Positions 50,961-58,551 of a stretch of DNA of 58,551 nucleotides are shown one piece after another. This DNA comes from Fastidiosipila sp964627125 (GTDB taxonomy: Bacteria > Bacillota > Clostridia > Saccharofermentanales > Fastidiosipilaceae). The notes below the pieces were generated by a model, which saw nothing but the letters and a program-made list of their open reading frames with translations, was not told the DNA's origin and made no database searches. Numbering within the stretch: the stretch's first letter is position 1; every line of letters begins with the position of its first letter. The position numbers and the translations under genes were made by a program. The stretch spans positions 1 to 58,551 of the forward strand of contig CAZVJQ010000008.1 in the NCBI GenBank assembly GCA_964627125.1, written 5' to 3'.

Positions 50961-51266
50961 TTATGCTGTAATACTATTAATTCTAATATTTGTGTATGGT
51001 TGACGGTGTCCTTGTGATTTACGGTAACCCTTCTTAGCCTTATACTTGAAGATTCTAATTTTCTTACCTTTACCATGTTTTACGATTTCAGCTTCAATCT
51101 TTGAATTACTTAAATCGTCACCAAATTTCATTCCTTCATCTGTTGCTAGACCAATAATCTCTAATTCCACTGAGTCTCCAGCTTCACCTTCTAGTCTCTC
51201 AACAAAAATTTCGTCGCCTTCTGCGACACGGTATTGTTTACCACCGGTACGAATAATTGCGTACAT
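50961..51266 (-). CDS. rplU: 50S ribosomal protein L21
   Basis: 101 aa from the ATG at 51266, which has ATAGGAGG about 7 nt upstream; a longer frame would run into the leader RNA. L21 sequence: 'MYAIIRTGGKQYRVAEGDEIFVERLEGEAGDSVEL', 'VKHGKGKKIRIFKYKAKKGYRKSQGHRQPYTNIRI'. It is the first gene of rplU-prp-rpmA-obg-yhbY and is preceded by an L21-type leader. Confidence 0.97.
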   Translation of the reverse strand: MYAIIRTGGKQYRVAEGDEIFVERLEGEAGDSVELEIIGLATDEGMKFGDDLSNSKIEAEIVKHGKGKKIRIFKYKAKKGYRKSQGHRQPYTNIRINSITA

Positions 51267-51274
51267 ATCGTTTC

Positions 51275-51355
51275 CTCCTATATATTTTGTCAGGGCTCGC
51301 TTCAACAGGCTGGTGTTTGACACACTCAATTATTACCTGCAAAATGCGGCACGGG
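51275..51355 (-). ncRNA. Ribosomal protein L21 leader RNA
   Basis: The stretch between the promoter start (about 51353) and the rplU ribosome site is GC-rich compared with its surroundings. On the minus strand it contains CGTGCCGCATTTTGCAGG, then CAAACACCAGCCTGTTGAAG and GCCCTGACA, a pattern resembling the Firmicutes L21 leader (Rfam family), an autoregulatory target in front of rplU. CAGG and CCTG segments can pair. The match is from memory; no covariance search was run. Confidence 0.7.
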
Positions 51356-51359
51356 AGTA

Positions 51360-51389
51360 AAGATACCACATAAAACCAAGATTGGTCAA
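51360..51389 (-). promoter_or_regulatory. Promoter of the rplU operon
   Basis: The minus strand has -35 TTGACC (51384-51389), an 18-nt spacer and an extended -10 TGG-TATCTT (51360-51365). The start near 51353 coincides with the beginning of the leader RNA. Confidence 0.7.
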
Positions 51390-51560
51390 GTACAAATTTC
51401 ACCTAATCATCGACTTGTCATATGTTTCATCTATTATCCTAATAGTTAAACTGATATATGCTTAACTGTCGTACAATTATAGCATGCCAAATTTACAATA
51501 AATAGTTATTTTTGTAGTAATATTAGTTAGCTTAAATTTTAGAGGGGGAGGGAAATTAGA

Positions 51561-52208
51561 ATGAAGAAATTTTTTAAAGCTATTTTGCAGATATTCTTCT
51601 GGATACTTAATACTATCTTTGTACTAGCTGTATTAGCTGTTATTGCTATAGCTCTAATTAATATGCATGTCCTCTCCTCTACAGATGATTTCATTTATTC
51701 AAGTAATGAAGAAATCCTAGAAGAACAAGCTGATGAAGCTTACGATGCGATAGTAGTTTTAGGAACTAGTGTTTATGGTAGAGAGCCTAGCCCAATACTA
51801 GTCGAAAGATTAGAGCAAGGTATTTCACTATACAATGATGGTCTAGCGCCAATAGTAATTATGTCTGGTCACACTGAAGAATACTACGATGAAGTTGGAG
51901 TTATGGAAGAGTATGCAGTATCAAGAAATGTGCCTGCAGATAATATAATTCAAGATACACATGGTTATTCTACATATGACAGTATGATTAGACTATCTGA
52001 TGTCTACGATGTAGATAGAGTTATTATTGTCTCTCAAGAATTCCATATTCCTAGAGCAGTCTATCTCGCTAGAGCCTTAGACATAGATGCATTAGCTGTG
52101 TCTGCAGATACTGAGAATACTGAAGTATCTGCAAATGTTCTTTTTAGGGAAATATTAGCTAGAGTAAAAGATTTTGCTTATGCTCATCTACAACCTGCTA
52201 TTGATTAG
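51561..52208 (+). CDS. SanA/YdcF-like DUF218 membrane protein
   Basis: 215 aa. One N-terminal membrane segment (about 8-33, 'IFFWILNTIFVLAVLAVIAIALI'), then the DUF218 domain outside: 'AIVVLGTSVYGREPSPILVERLEQGISLYNDGLAPIVIMSGHTEEYYDEVGVM', 'IIQDTHGYSTYDSMIRL', 'VIIVSQEFHIPRAVYLARAL'. SanA affects envelope permeability to vancomycin in E. coli; the activity is not known. The ATG has AGGGGGAGGG upstream. Single gene on the plus strand between the rplU operon and the HAD gene. Confidence 0.85.
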   Translation: MKKFFKAILQIFFWILNTIFVLAVLAVIAIALINMHVLSSTDDFIYSSNEEILEEQADEAYDAIVVLGTSVYGREPSPILVERLEQGISLYNDGLAPIVIMSGHTEEYYDEVGVMEEYAVSRNVPADNIIQDTHGYSTYDSMIRLSDVYDVDRVIIVSQEFHIPRAVYLARALDIDALAVSADTENTEVSANVLFREILARVKDFAYAHLQPAID

Positions 52209-52223
52209 GGCACTTAATGTCGC

Positions 52224-52248
52224 AAACAAAAAGAGCCAAAATTGCTCT
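52224..52248 (-). terminator. Terminator after the HAD phosphatase gene
   Basis: The minus strand has a short AGAGC/GCTCT stem with a 7-nt loop and then TTTTTGTTTG. The stem is only five pairs, so its strength is uncertain. Confidence 0.5.
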
Positions 52249-52276
52249 CAGCTCTGAATGTTGAATTCTATTTCAA

Positions 52277-52960
52277 TTAAATTAAATCTAAAATATCTCT
52301 TGCTTGTTCTAATAAACCACTAGCTTTATTTTCTACTAGAACTTCAGCATCTCTAAATCCCCAAGTAGCTCCAGCACCTGTTACTTTTGCATTATGAGCT
52401 ACTAGCATATCTGTATCTGCATCTCCAATATGTATAGTATTATTTGGAGTTCCACCATTTCTTTCAATCATGCCTAGGAAATATTCTGGATTTGGTTTAA
52501 GAATTCTACCCTCCGCCTGACCTGCAACTTCCAAGAATACTCCTGGGAAGAAATGCTCAATTAAGCTTTCAGCAGCAGTTTGCTCTTTATTAGTTAGAAC
52601 TATAAGTTTCTTATCTTTAGCCTGTAGTTCTTCTAACACTTCTACTATGCCCTCATAAGGTTCTGAATAGACCCATAAATGCTCATAGTAATATTCATAA
52701 AAATGCTTCAATAAATCATCTAAGATTTCATCAGTTAAATCTAAATCATCTGGGAAAGCTCTTTCTAATGTTTTAACATTTCCATTCCCGACAAAACTTC
52801 TGATTTCATCTCTGCTTCTCAATGGATAACCTAGAGTTTCTAGAGCATGATTTGTCGCTGCCCATAAATCTCCGATTGTATCTAGTAAGGTTCCATCTAA
52901 ATCGAAGGAAAATAATTCTGCTTCCTTCCAACGCTTCTGCCATACTTCTTTACCTAACAT
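52277..52960 (-). CDS. HAD-superfamily phosphatase (phosphoglycolate phosphatase-like)
   Basis: 227 aa. HAD motif I 'LFSFDLDGTLLDTIGDLWAATNHALETLGYPLRSRDEIRSFVGNG', motif II 'LIVLTNKEQ', motif III Lys in 'ILKPNPEYFLGMIERNGG', motif IV 'TIHIGDADTDMLVAHNAKVTGAGATWGFRD'. This is the Gph/PpaX subfamily pattern with an alpha-helical cap; likely substrates are 2-phosphoglycolate or pyrophosphate. It follows the transglutaminase lipoprotein gene by 14 nt and may share its transcript. Confidence 0.85.
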   Translation of the reverse strand: MLGKEVWQKRWKEAELFSFDLDGTLLDTIGDLWAATNHALETLGYPLRSRDEIRSFVGNGNVKTLERAFPDDLDLTDEILDDLLKHFYEYYYEHLWVYSEPYEGIVEVLEELQAKDKKLIVLTNKEQTAAESLIEHFFPGVFLEVAGQAEGRILKPNPEYFLGMIERNGGTPNNTIHIGDADTDMLVAHNAKVTGAGATWGFRDAEVLVENKASGLLEQARDILDLI

Positions 52961-52974
52961 ATTTACTTCCTATT

Positions 52975-54693
52975 CTAATAATTAAATATTTGTATCCAAG
53001 CTTTACCAAATCTCAAGTTATAACGGTAAAAGAACTGTGAGTTTATTGTAGCTTGTCCAAAAGCTGAACGAATTATTTCGTTATATACACTTGCATCTGT
53101 TAAATCGAAATTGAGAATGAAATTCATTCCAACTACTGATTCTTCTGTAATAGTTGGATTTGCATTAAATAAGCTTACTAATATACTCTCTAAATCATCT
53201 GCACTATTAACTGTAGGAGCAGAGAATGCATAATCTTCTGGAGCCTCTGGAACTGCAAATGACATTGTTCTATGGTCACTAGAAATACTATCTAAAGATC
53301 TCATAAAGTAAAAATTACTAGGGTAATATTTCTCATCATGTGTTTGTGAAGCAAAATCACCAATATTTGCTGCATCATCCCAAGTAGGGTCCACATGATA
53401 CCAAGTACCACCTACTTCAACCATATTCCAGTTGTGGTAATCTCCGCTCTCATCATTACCTGCATAACCATAGACAGTTATTACATTACCACCCAATCTA
53501 TTTGCCACCATTTGATAAGCAAGAGCATATCCAACACACATTGTTTCCGAATCAATTAATGCACCCCAAGCATTATTCTTATCTCTATCCATGACTGGGC
53601 TGTAATACATAAGCGGTAATAGTTCATTCAAGCTTAATCTATATCTATCTACCAAGTCATTAGTTTGAGAAGAAATTCTATCAGCTATCTCCCAGGCAAC
53701 ATTATTCATTTCTGTCCAGGCTGCCACATGACTTCCATCTGCAAATCTATCTTGAATTTTAAAAATTAAATTTAAGCTAGGGAAAGTATATAACCCATCT
53801 CCGGCTGACTGCCATGTATATTCATATGCAAATGGTTGTTCATAGTAGAAGAATCTAGGATCTGTATCTTTAACTGAGTAAACGACAATACTTAGCAGAC
53901 TTACTGGAATTTCTGAGAATTCATATCCAGCAAGAGCAGGTCCTATATCTATACTAGTTTCACCATTTAATAGCCCTTGGTATAGAAGTTCTGAGATTCC
54001 TCTAGATAAATCATCTTGGTCATTTCTCCAGAATAAGTGTCTCTCTTGCTCTTCAACAACTGAACCATGCTCAATTTCCATAGCTGTATAACCTGAATCT
54101 ATGCTGTAGTTTGCAGGGTTGTCAGAGAGTATTACACCCTGTGCTCCTTCATTGAATTCAGCTGTAGTAGTAGGAGTAGTTGTTGTAGCTGCAGTTGTAG
54201 TGGTTGTTGTTGGAGCTTCAGTAGTTGTTGTAGTGGTAGTTGTCTCTTGTACAGTTGTTGTTGTATCAACATCAGTTTCACCTGCTGTTGTTTGTGTAGC
54301 TTCTGTTGTAGTTGTAGTGCTTGTTTCTTCCTGAGTTGTAGATGTTTGAGTAGTCTCTACAGAATCTGGTCTATTTATCTGAATATTACTTACAAGATCT
54401 TGGTTATAGTAGTCAACAACTTCATTACCATCTTCATCGGTTGGTTCTGGTGTTGGCAGCGGGGTAGGTTTTGGCCCTAATCTTATATCTGCTTGTTTCT
54501 CTCTTAATTCATAGGTATGAGCTGTAGTTTCTCTAGTAGCTCTTGGAGTTGGAGTATTTAAAGCATTTCCTCTGGTAGTTGTATTAACACCAGTATCCCC
54601 ATTAGATGTATCCGTCTCGGTACCAAATCCACAGGCAGATAAACTTAAACTTAGTGCTAGTATTGTGCTGATTATTCTAATTTTGTTCTTCAT
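52975..54693 (-). CDS. Lipoprotein with Thr-rich linker and transglutaminase-like domain
   Basis: 572 aa. Signal peptide with lipobox: basic 'MKNKIR', hydrophobic run and 'LSLSAC' with Cys21 as the lipid site, processed by Lgt (also in this window). Then a Pro/Thr/Glu-rich region (residues about 45-190) with long Thr runs, likely a wall-spanning linker. The C-terminal half has a transglutaminase-like core: Cys in 'SETMCVGYALAYQMV', His in 'GDYHNWNMVEV', Asp in 'YHVDPTWDD', the Cys-His-Asp triad of the fold. Such domains act as proteases or transamidases on cell-surface proteins or peptidoglycan; the substrate here is unknown. Confidence 0.85.
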   Translation of the reverse strand: MKNKIRIISTILALSLSLSACGFGTETDTSNGDTGVNTTTRGNALNTPTPRATRETTAHTYELREKQADIRLGPKPTPLPTPEPTDEDGNEVVDYYNQDLVSNIQINRPDSVETTQTSTTQEETSTTTTTEATQTTAGETDVDTTTTVQETTTTTTTTEAPTTTTTTAATTTTPTTTAEFNEGAQGVILSDNPANYSIDSGYTAMEIEHGSVVEEQERHLFWRNDQDDLSRGISELLYQGLLNGETSIDIGPALAGYEFSEIPVSLLSIVVYSVKDTDPRFFYYEQPFAYEYTWQSAGDGLYTFPSLNLIFKIQDRFADGSHVAAWTEMNNVAWEIADRISSQTNDLVDRYRLSLNELLPLMYYSPVMDRDKNNAWGALIDSETMCVGYALAYQMVANRLGGNVITVYGYAGNDESGDYHNWNMVEVGGTWYHVDPTWDDAANIGDFASQTHDEKYYPSNFYFMRSLDSISSDHRTMSFAVPEAPEDYAFSAPTVNSADDLESILVSLFNANPTITEESVVGMNFILNFDLTDASVYNEIIRSAFGQATINSQFFYRYNLRFGKAWIQIFNY

Positions 54694-54861
54694 AAGAAGC
54701 CCCCAATATACGCATCTTTAGGATAATTGTACTATACCTATTATTCTAAAACTATTAAAAATAGCATGATTTCTTAACAAACTAAGCTTAAACAAGTATT
54801 GATATAGCGTGATTAAGCAATAAGTTGTAAAATTAACTTAACCCACTTAGAGGAGTTGAGT

Positions 54862-56838
54862 ATGAGTAAAAGTAATTTTCTAAATGTAAGTATATGCAGC
54901 CCGGATTTGGCTTTGGCCCAAATAGACAACAATATTGAAGTGCATAAGGAAGCTATAAAAGAAGCATGGCAGAGAAACAACAGCGTTATCCTCTTCCCTG
55001 AACTCAGTCTAACTGGTGTGACATGTGGAGATTTATTTTTAAATCAGAACTTTCTGGCAAGAGCTAAGGAAGCTCTTTATGAAATTGCTATGTTCTCAGA
55101 TCAATTCCCAGGAATACTAATTTCTATTGGTTTACCGTTCAAATACCAAAATAGAGTTTTCAATGCAGCTGCATTAATTCTTTCTGGAGAGATATTACAA
55201 ATTGTTCCAAAAGGAAAATTAAGAGATGAAGATATTTGGCAAGAAACTCGTTACTTCTCAACTATTGAATATAGGGAGGTTGTTAGTGTAATAGACTCAT
55301 CTTCCTTTTACCAAATTAGTAACTTACCTATAACTCTAACTGACGAAGACTCATCTGTAACTGTCGGGGTTGTCGTTGGATCTGACTTGAGTAATAACAG
55401 TAATTTGATTAATAATCTAGCTAATGATGGTAGTGAAGTAATTCTAAATCCTAATATTGAAGCGAGTGTAGTAGGTTTAGAAAATCTTGCAGTTGAAGAT
55501 GCTATTGCTCTTAGTCGCATGCATAAATTTGCTATAGTCTCTAGTTTCTCTGGAAATTTTGAATCTTCCAGCCAATATGTATTTACAGCTAAAACTGCAG
55601 TTGCTGAATTGGGTGAATTAGTTGTATTGGAAAATGTCGATGAGCTCAGAGCTAGCTTATCAACTGAGACAATAATTAACTTAAGTGCTATAAGACATTT
55701 ATCTGACCCTAAATCAGGAGGGCTTACTGAATTAGCTACATTTAATGAATTTGATTTTGGTGAGGCAGATCTCTCACGAAGAAAACATTTTGTATATCCA
55801 TTTATTAAGAGAGATAATATTTATTTCTTAGAAGATGAGAATTTATATAAAGAAATAGCTCAAGCTAGAAATTTAATTCATCTACAAGGATTAGGATTAG
55901 CAAGAAGAATTAGACAAATCGGTGCTCAAACAATTCTAATAGGTGTATCCGGAGGATTAGATTCTACTCATGCACTTCTAGTTTGTTTAGAAGCCGCTAA
56001 ACTTCTAGATTTTAGCAATGAACAAGTAATGGCAGTTACAATGCCAGGATTTGGTAGTAGTTCAGAAACTAAGGGAAATGCTACTAGATTATTAGATGCT
56101 CTACACTTAGAAAACCATGAGATTTCTATTATTCCTGCTAGCCTTCAACACTTTGAAGATATTGGCCATGACCCTGAAGAATTAGATATTACTTATGAGA
56201 ATTCACAAGCTAGAGAACGTACACAAATTCTTATGGACTTATCTAATAAACATAATGGTTTAGTAGTAGGCACTGGAGATTTAAGTGAAAATGCTCTTGG
56301 GTGGTCAACATACAATGGTGATCAGATGAGCATGTATGCAGTAAATGCTTCTATTCCAAAAACAACTATGCGCTATACATTAAATTTAATTGCTGCTGAC
56401 TTAAGAAATAATGGCAATGATGAATTAAGCGATATTTTATTGGACATTGTAGAAACTCCTGTAAGTCCAGAACTCTTACCTACAGATGAAGCTGGTGAGA
56501 TTAAGCAAAGGACTGAAGATCAAATTGGTTCTTATACATTACATGACTTCTTCTTATACCACTATATTTATAGAGGAAATTCAATTGAAGATACTTACAA
56601 TCTAGCAGTTGAAGTATTGAGCAATCCAAATGATAGCGGTGAAATATATTCTAGTGAAGAGATTCATAGAGTATTTGGAATATTCCTAAATAGATTATAT
56701 AAGCAACAATTTAAGCGTAAGGCTTATCCTGATGCGGTGAAAGTAACTCCCCTATCCCTAGATGCAAGTGGGGATTTCCAGATTCCATCAGATTTAAATT
56801 CCTCGATGTTTTTAGATGAGTGGAAAAAGATACTTTAG
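54862..56838 (+). CDS. nadE: Two-domain NAD+ synthetase, glutaminase Cys replaced by Gly
   Basis: 658 aa from the ATG at 54862, with GAGGAG 6 nt upstream; the size and layout match glutamine-dependent NadE. N-terminal nitrilase-fold domain has Glu47 ('ILFPELSLTG') and Lys117 ('IVPKGKLRDED'), but the nucleophile position (ICED in relatives) reads VVVGSDL with Gly173, codon GGA. The C-terminal synthetase domain is intact: 'ILIGVSGGLDSTHALLV', 'AVTMPGFGSSSETKGNA', 'GLVVGTGDLSENALGWSTYNGDQMS', 'IPKTTMRYTLNLIA'. The enzyme should make NAD from deamido-NAD using free ammonia; glutamine use is doubtful. Single plus-strand gene with its own terminator. Confidence 0.93.
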   Translation: MSKSNFLNVSICSPDLALAQIDNNIEVHKEAIKEAWQRNNSVILFPELSLTGVTCGDLFLNQNFLARAKEALYEIAMFSDQFPGILISIGLPFKYQNRVFNAAALILSGEILQIVPKGKLRDEDIWQETRYFSTIEYREVVSVIDSSSFYQISNLPITLTDEDSSVTVGVVVGSDLSNNSNLINNLANDGSEVILNPNIEASVVGLENLAVEDAIALSRMHKFAIVSSFSGNFESSSQYVFTAKTAVAELGELVVLENVDELRASLSTETIINLSAIRHLSDPKSGGLTELATFNEFDFGEADLSRRKHFVYPFIKRDNIYFLEDENLYKEIAQARNLIHLQGLGLARRIRQIGAQTILIGVSGGLDSTHALLVCLEAAKLLDFSNEQVMAVTMPGFGSSSETKGNATRLLDALHLENHEISIIPASLQHFEDIGHDPEELDITYENSQARERTQILMDLSNKHNGLVVGTGDLSENALGWSTYNGDQMSMYAVNASIPKTTMRYTLNLIAADLRNNGNDELSDILLDIVETPVSPELLPTDEAGEIKQRTEDQIGSYTLHDFFLYHYIYRGNSIEDTYNLAVEVLSNPNDSGEIYSSEEIHRVFGIFLNRLYKQQFKRKAYPDAVKVTPLSLDASGDFQIPSDLNSSMFLDEWKKIL

Positions 56839-56844
56839 AATTAC

Positions 56845-56878
56845 AAATGGCTTATTTATTTCAATAAGCCATTTTTTA
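56845..56878 (+). terminator. Terminator after nadE
   Basis: A 12-bp stem AAATGGCTTATT/AATAAGCCATTT with loop TATTTC and a TTTTTTATA tail on the plus strand. The reverse direction lacks a good T-run, though it could slow transcripts from the DUF4886 gene. Confidence 0.9.
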
Positions 56879-56883
56879 TATTA

Positions 56884-57636
56884 CTATTCTCCAAATACAA
56901 CTTCATCTACTGTTTTTCTAATGTAGTCCCAAGCAGTTTGTGAGATTTCTCCCTCCGCAGGAGCAAATACACTTGTTCCCACCCTCTCCCATGTTAAGAA
57001 AGCATACCAAGTAGCACTCGCTGCATAACGTCCATGATTTTCATGCAAGTGATAACCATCTCTAGTTAATAGTGGTAAATCACTATCTTTCGAACTTGAA
57101 AAATGTTCTGATGCTCTTAGTCTATGAATAATTTCTCCTACTGGAATAAGTCTTAATCCTAATTCTTCAGCTACAGATTTACTTGTTTCTTGAATTTTCT
57201 CATACATGAGTTGTCTATCATTTTCATAGATATAAAAATCCCCATGATCACTATCGTCATCATATGCCCAAGTTTGGTGTAAGAGAATTTCAGCTTGTGG
57301 CTGCTCATTCTTAACATAATCTACTAGTTCTTTAATATGAGGATAATAAGATTCTTCAACTCCAGATAGACCACTGTATTGCTGAACAGTTATATAGTCA
57401 TATTCATGGAGTGCTATTGCTTCTTGTATTGATACATTCTCTCTAATCGGCTCACCATTTATTTCTAGTAAGTAATCTTCTGCATTATTTTTAAGCTTAT
57501 CTATATGTAAATCTAATGGTGCACCACCAATAAAGAGATTGTAAGTATCAATCACATCTCCATTAGGGAGTGAGATATAGTGTATCCATCTTTGGGCATC
57601 TGTTGAGAAGCTATTTCCTATTGATAAAATTTTCAT
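56884..57636 (-). CDS. DUF4886 SGNH-hydrolase-like protein
   Basis: 250 aa. Start 'MKILSIGNSFSTDAQRWIHYI' has the SGNH block I Ser in 'IGNSFS'. Further 'YDYITVQQYSGLSG', 'AEILLHQTWAYDDDSDHGDF' and 'LLTRDGYHLHENHGRYAASATWYAFLTWE' with the likely catalytic Asp/His. This is the DUF4886 pattern, found near carbohydrate degradation genes. It probably removes an acyl group from sugars; the substrate is not known. It follows the alpha-galactosidase by 12 nt, suggesting one transcript. Confidence 0.85.
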   Translation of the reverse strand: MKILSIGNSFSTDAQRWIHYISLPNGDVIDTYNLFIGGAPLDLHIDKLKNNAEDYLLEINGEPIRENVSIQEAIALHEYDYITVQQYSGLSGVEESYYPHIKELVDYVKNEQPQAEILLHQTWAYDDDSDHGDFYIYENDRQLMYEKIQETSKSVAEELGLRLIPVGEIIHRLRASEHFSSSKDSDLPLLTRDGYHLHENHGRYAASATWYAFLTWERVGTSVFAPAEGEISQTAWDYIRKTVDEVVFGE

Positions 57637-57648
57637 GTTTTCTTCCTT

Positions 57649-58551
57649 TTACTTTGTTTTATTTATTGTGAGAATATAGGATGCATAGTCAGTAAATTCC
57701 ATGCCCCAGGCACCTTCATCTAGGAAGACACCTATTTGCATTAATTCATCACCATAAGATATTTGACCTGTTTCTTTAATTTCATATTTAGCATTTGGAT
57801 CTAGACCTTTTAGTTTCAAATAACTGTGACCATAATTTATTTCAAACTCAGATCTGTAATATCCTACAAGAGCTTCATCTTGTTCTTCAGAAACTACCAT
57901 CCAAGCTGTAGTATTGTTTTCGAAGGGACTTCTTAATCTGTAGAATAATCCATTTCTAATGAGCGATGCTTTATCCTTGAAGAACTGAATATGTTCCTTA
58001 GTTCTAGCCAGTTCTTTTTCTGTAAAACTAGTTAAATCCATTTCATAACCGAAGGTGCCGAAATAAGCAACATTAGCTCTTGTCTCTAAAGGAGTTACTC
58101 TTCCATTTTGTAGATTAGGAACTGCTGTGACATGGGTACTTATAGATGACAGAGGATAAACCATGGATGTTCCATATTGAATTTTTAATCTATCTATTGC
58201 ATCTGAATTGTCACTTGTCCAAGTTTGAGGTGCATAGTAGAGCATACCTGCATCAAAACGTGCCCCTCCGCTACTACAAGATTCAAATAAAATATCTGGA
58301 TGCTTCTCAATCAATCTTTCATAGAGTGAATATAGCCCTAAAATATATTTATGGAAAAACATACCCTGCTCTTCAGGTTTTAATGCATTTGAATAAGGTT
58401 CAGTAATGTAGCGATTATAGTCCCATTTTATATAGCTTAGGTTTGCTTCCTCTATTGCTGCATCCATATGTTTGAATATATAATCGACTACTTCTTCTCT
58501 ACTAAAATCTAAGACATATTGATTCCTACCACTACTCTTAAATCTACCAGG
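57649..58551 (-). CDS. Alpha-galactosidase, GH36 family (C-terminal part, truncated by window edge)
   Basis: The 3' 300 codons of a longer gene; the frame is open to the window end and begins 'PGRFKSSGRNQYVLDFSREE'. The GH36 core is seen: 'SYIKWDYNR' with the nucleophile Asp (KWDxNR), 'LFESCSSGGARFDAGMLYYAPQTWTSDNSDAIDR' with the acid/base Asp, 'YPLSSISTHVTAVPN', 'FGTFGYEMDLTSF'. The last 80 residues are the C-terminal beta domain. GH36 releases terminal alpha-galactose, for example from raffinose-type sugars. The piece has no signal peptide in view; the N-terminus lies outside the window. Confidence 0.93.
   Translation of the reverse strand, partial: PGRFKSSGRNQYVLDFSREEVVDYIFKHMDAAIEEANLSYIKWDYNRYITEPYSNALKPEEQGMFFHKYILGLYSLYERLIEKHPDILFESCSSGGARFDAGMLYYAPQTWTSDNSDAIDRLKIQYGTSMVYPLSSISTHVTAVPNLQNGRVTPLETRANVAYFGTFGYEMDLTSFTEKELARTKEHIQFFKDKASLIRNGLFYRLRSPFENNTTAWMVVSEEQDEALVGYYRSEFEINYGHSYLKLKGLDPNAKYEIKETGQISYGDELMQIGVFLDEGAWGMEFTDYASYILTINKTK

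Noticed and set aside
54150..54345. Repeated GTTGTAGT-type units resembling a repeat array
   Set aside because: Irregular, without spacers of constant length, and fully accounted for by Thr codon runs; not CRISPR.
54119..54480. Val-rich and Cys-rich plus-strand reading frames
   Set aside because: They are antisense shadows of the Thr-rich linker codons of the lipoprotein gene; no ribosome site or promoter, and the composition is explained by the repeat.
1..58551. tRNA or rRNA genes, prophage or transposase genes
   Set aside because: No GC-rich cloverleaf ending in CCA, no rRNA-like stretch and no integrase/transposase motif was seen; a tRNA scan was not possible here.

Overview
The window reads as one continuous piece of a low-GC Gram-positive (Bacillota, probably Clostridia) chromosome. 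Support comes from the AT-rich composition with strong AGGAGG-type ribosome sites, frequent TTG and GTG starts, an L27 with a cleavable N-terminus encoded next to the Prp protease, the YlxR/YlxQ pair in the nusA-infB operon, Firmicutes-type small proteins (Sbp, DUF4364, DUF1934, YceD), a PASTA-containing division PBP and an L21 leader RNA. The sporulation genes that often follow ftsZ in spore formers are absent, so a non-sporulating lineage is plausible (inference). No rRNA, tRNA, CRISPR array, insertion sequence or phage gene was seen. Most genes lie on the minus strand.

Layout from the right edge, in the direction of minus-strand transcription: a truncated GH36 alpha-galactosidase and a DUF4886 SGNH-type gene; nadE on the plus strand; a transglutaminase-like lipoprotein and a HAD phosphatase; sanA-like on the plus strand; the rplU-prp-rpmA-obg-yhbY operon with an L21 leader; a small ABC exporter whose permease is split by an in-frame TAG; DUF4364 on the plus strand and a small P-loop gene; then a long operon rimP-nusA-ylxR-ylxQ-infB-rbfA-nrnA-truB-ribF::M16-M16-lgt (45293 to 32167). 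The dcw division and cell-wall cluster follows: rsmH-ftsL-pbp-murF-mraY-ftsW-murG-ftsQ-sbp-ftsZ-nrdR. Next come a two-component system with recG-rsmD-coaD, then ddl-DUF1934-yceD-rpmF, then der, bipA and mltG, then two small genes (DUF1801, DUF899). At the left edge a FemAB-type transferase and an ATP-grasp ligase diverge.

The genes serve two main programmes: translation and transcription core (rimP, nusA, infB, rbfA, truB, three ribosomal proteins, Obg, Der, BipA, RsmD, RsmH) and peptidoglycan synthesis or division (Ddl, MurF, MraY, MurG, FtsW, PBP, FtsL, FtsQ, FtsZ, MltG, FemAB).

The most unusual items are: (1) a RibF flavokinase/FAD synthetase fused in one frame to an M16-peptidase-like module, followed by a second M16-like protein whose HxxEH zinc motif has become YxxAK; (2) a two-domain NAD synthetase whose glutaminase nucleophile Cys is Gly; (3) terminator hairpins placed too close to the next gene for a separate promoter (response regulator/histidine kinase, rpmA/obg) and a terminator inside the rimP-nusA leader; (4) a GC-rich double-hairpin candidate small RNA near 2450-2514; (5) an over-represented GGCAAAAGCC-like motif; (6) division proteins with large disordered extensions in a cluster lacking mraZ, murE, murD and ftsA.
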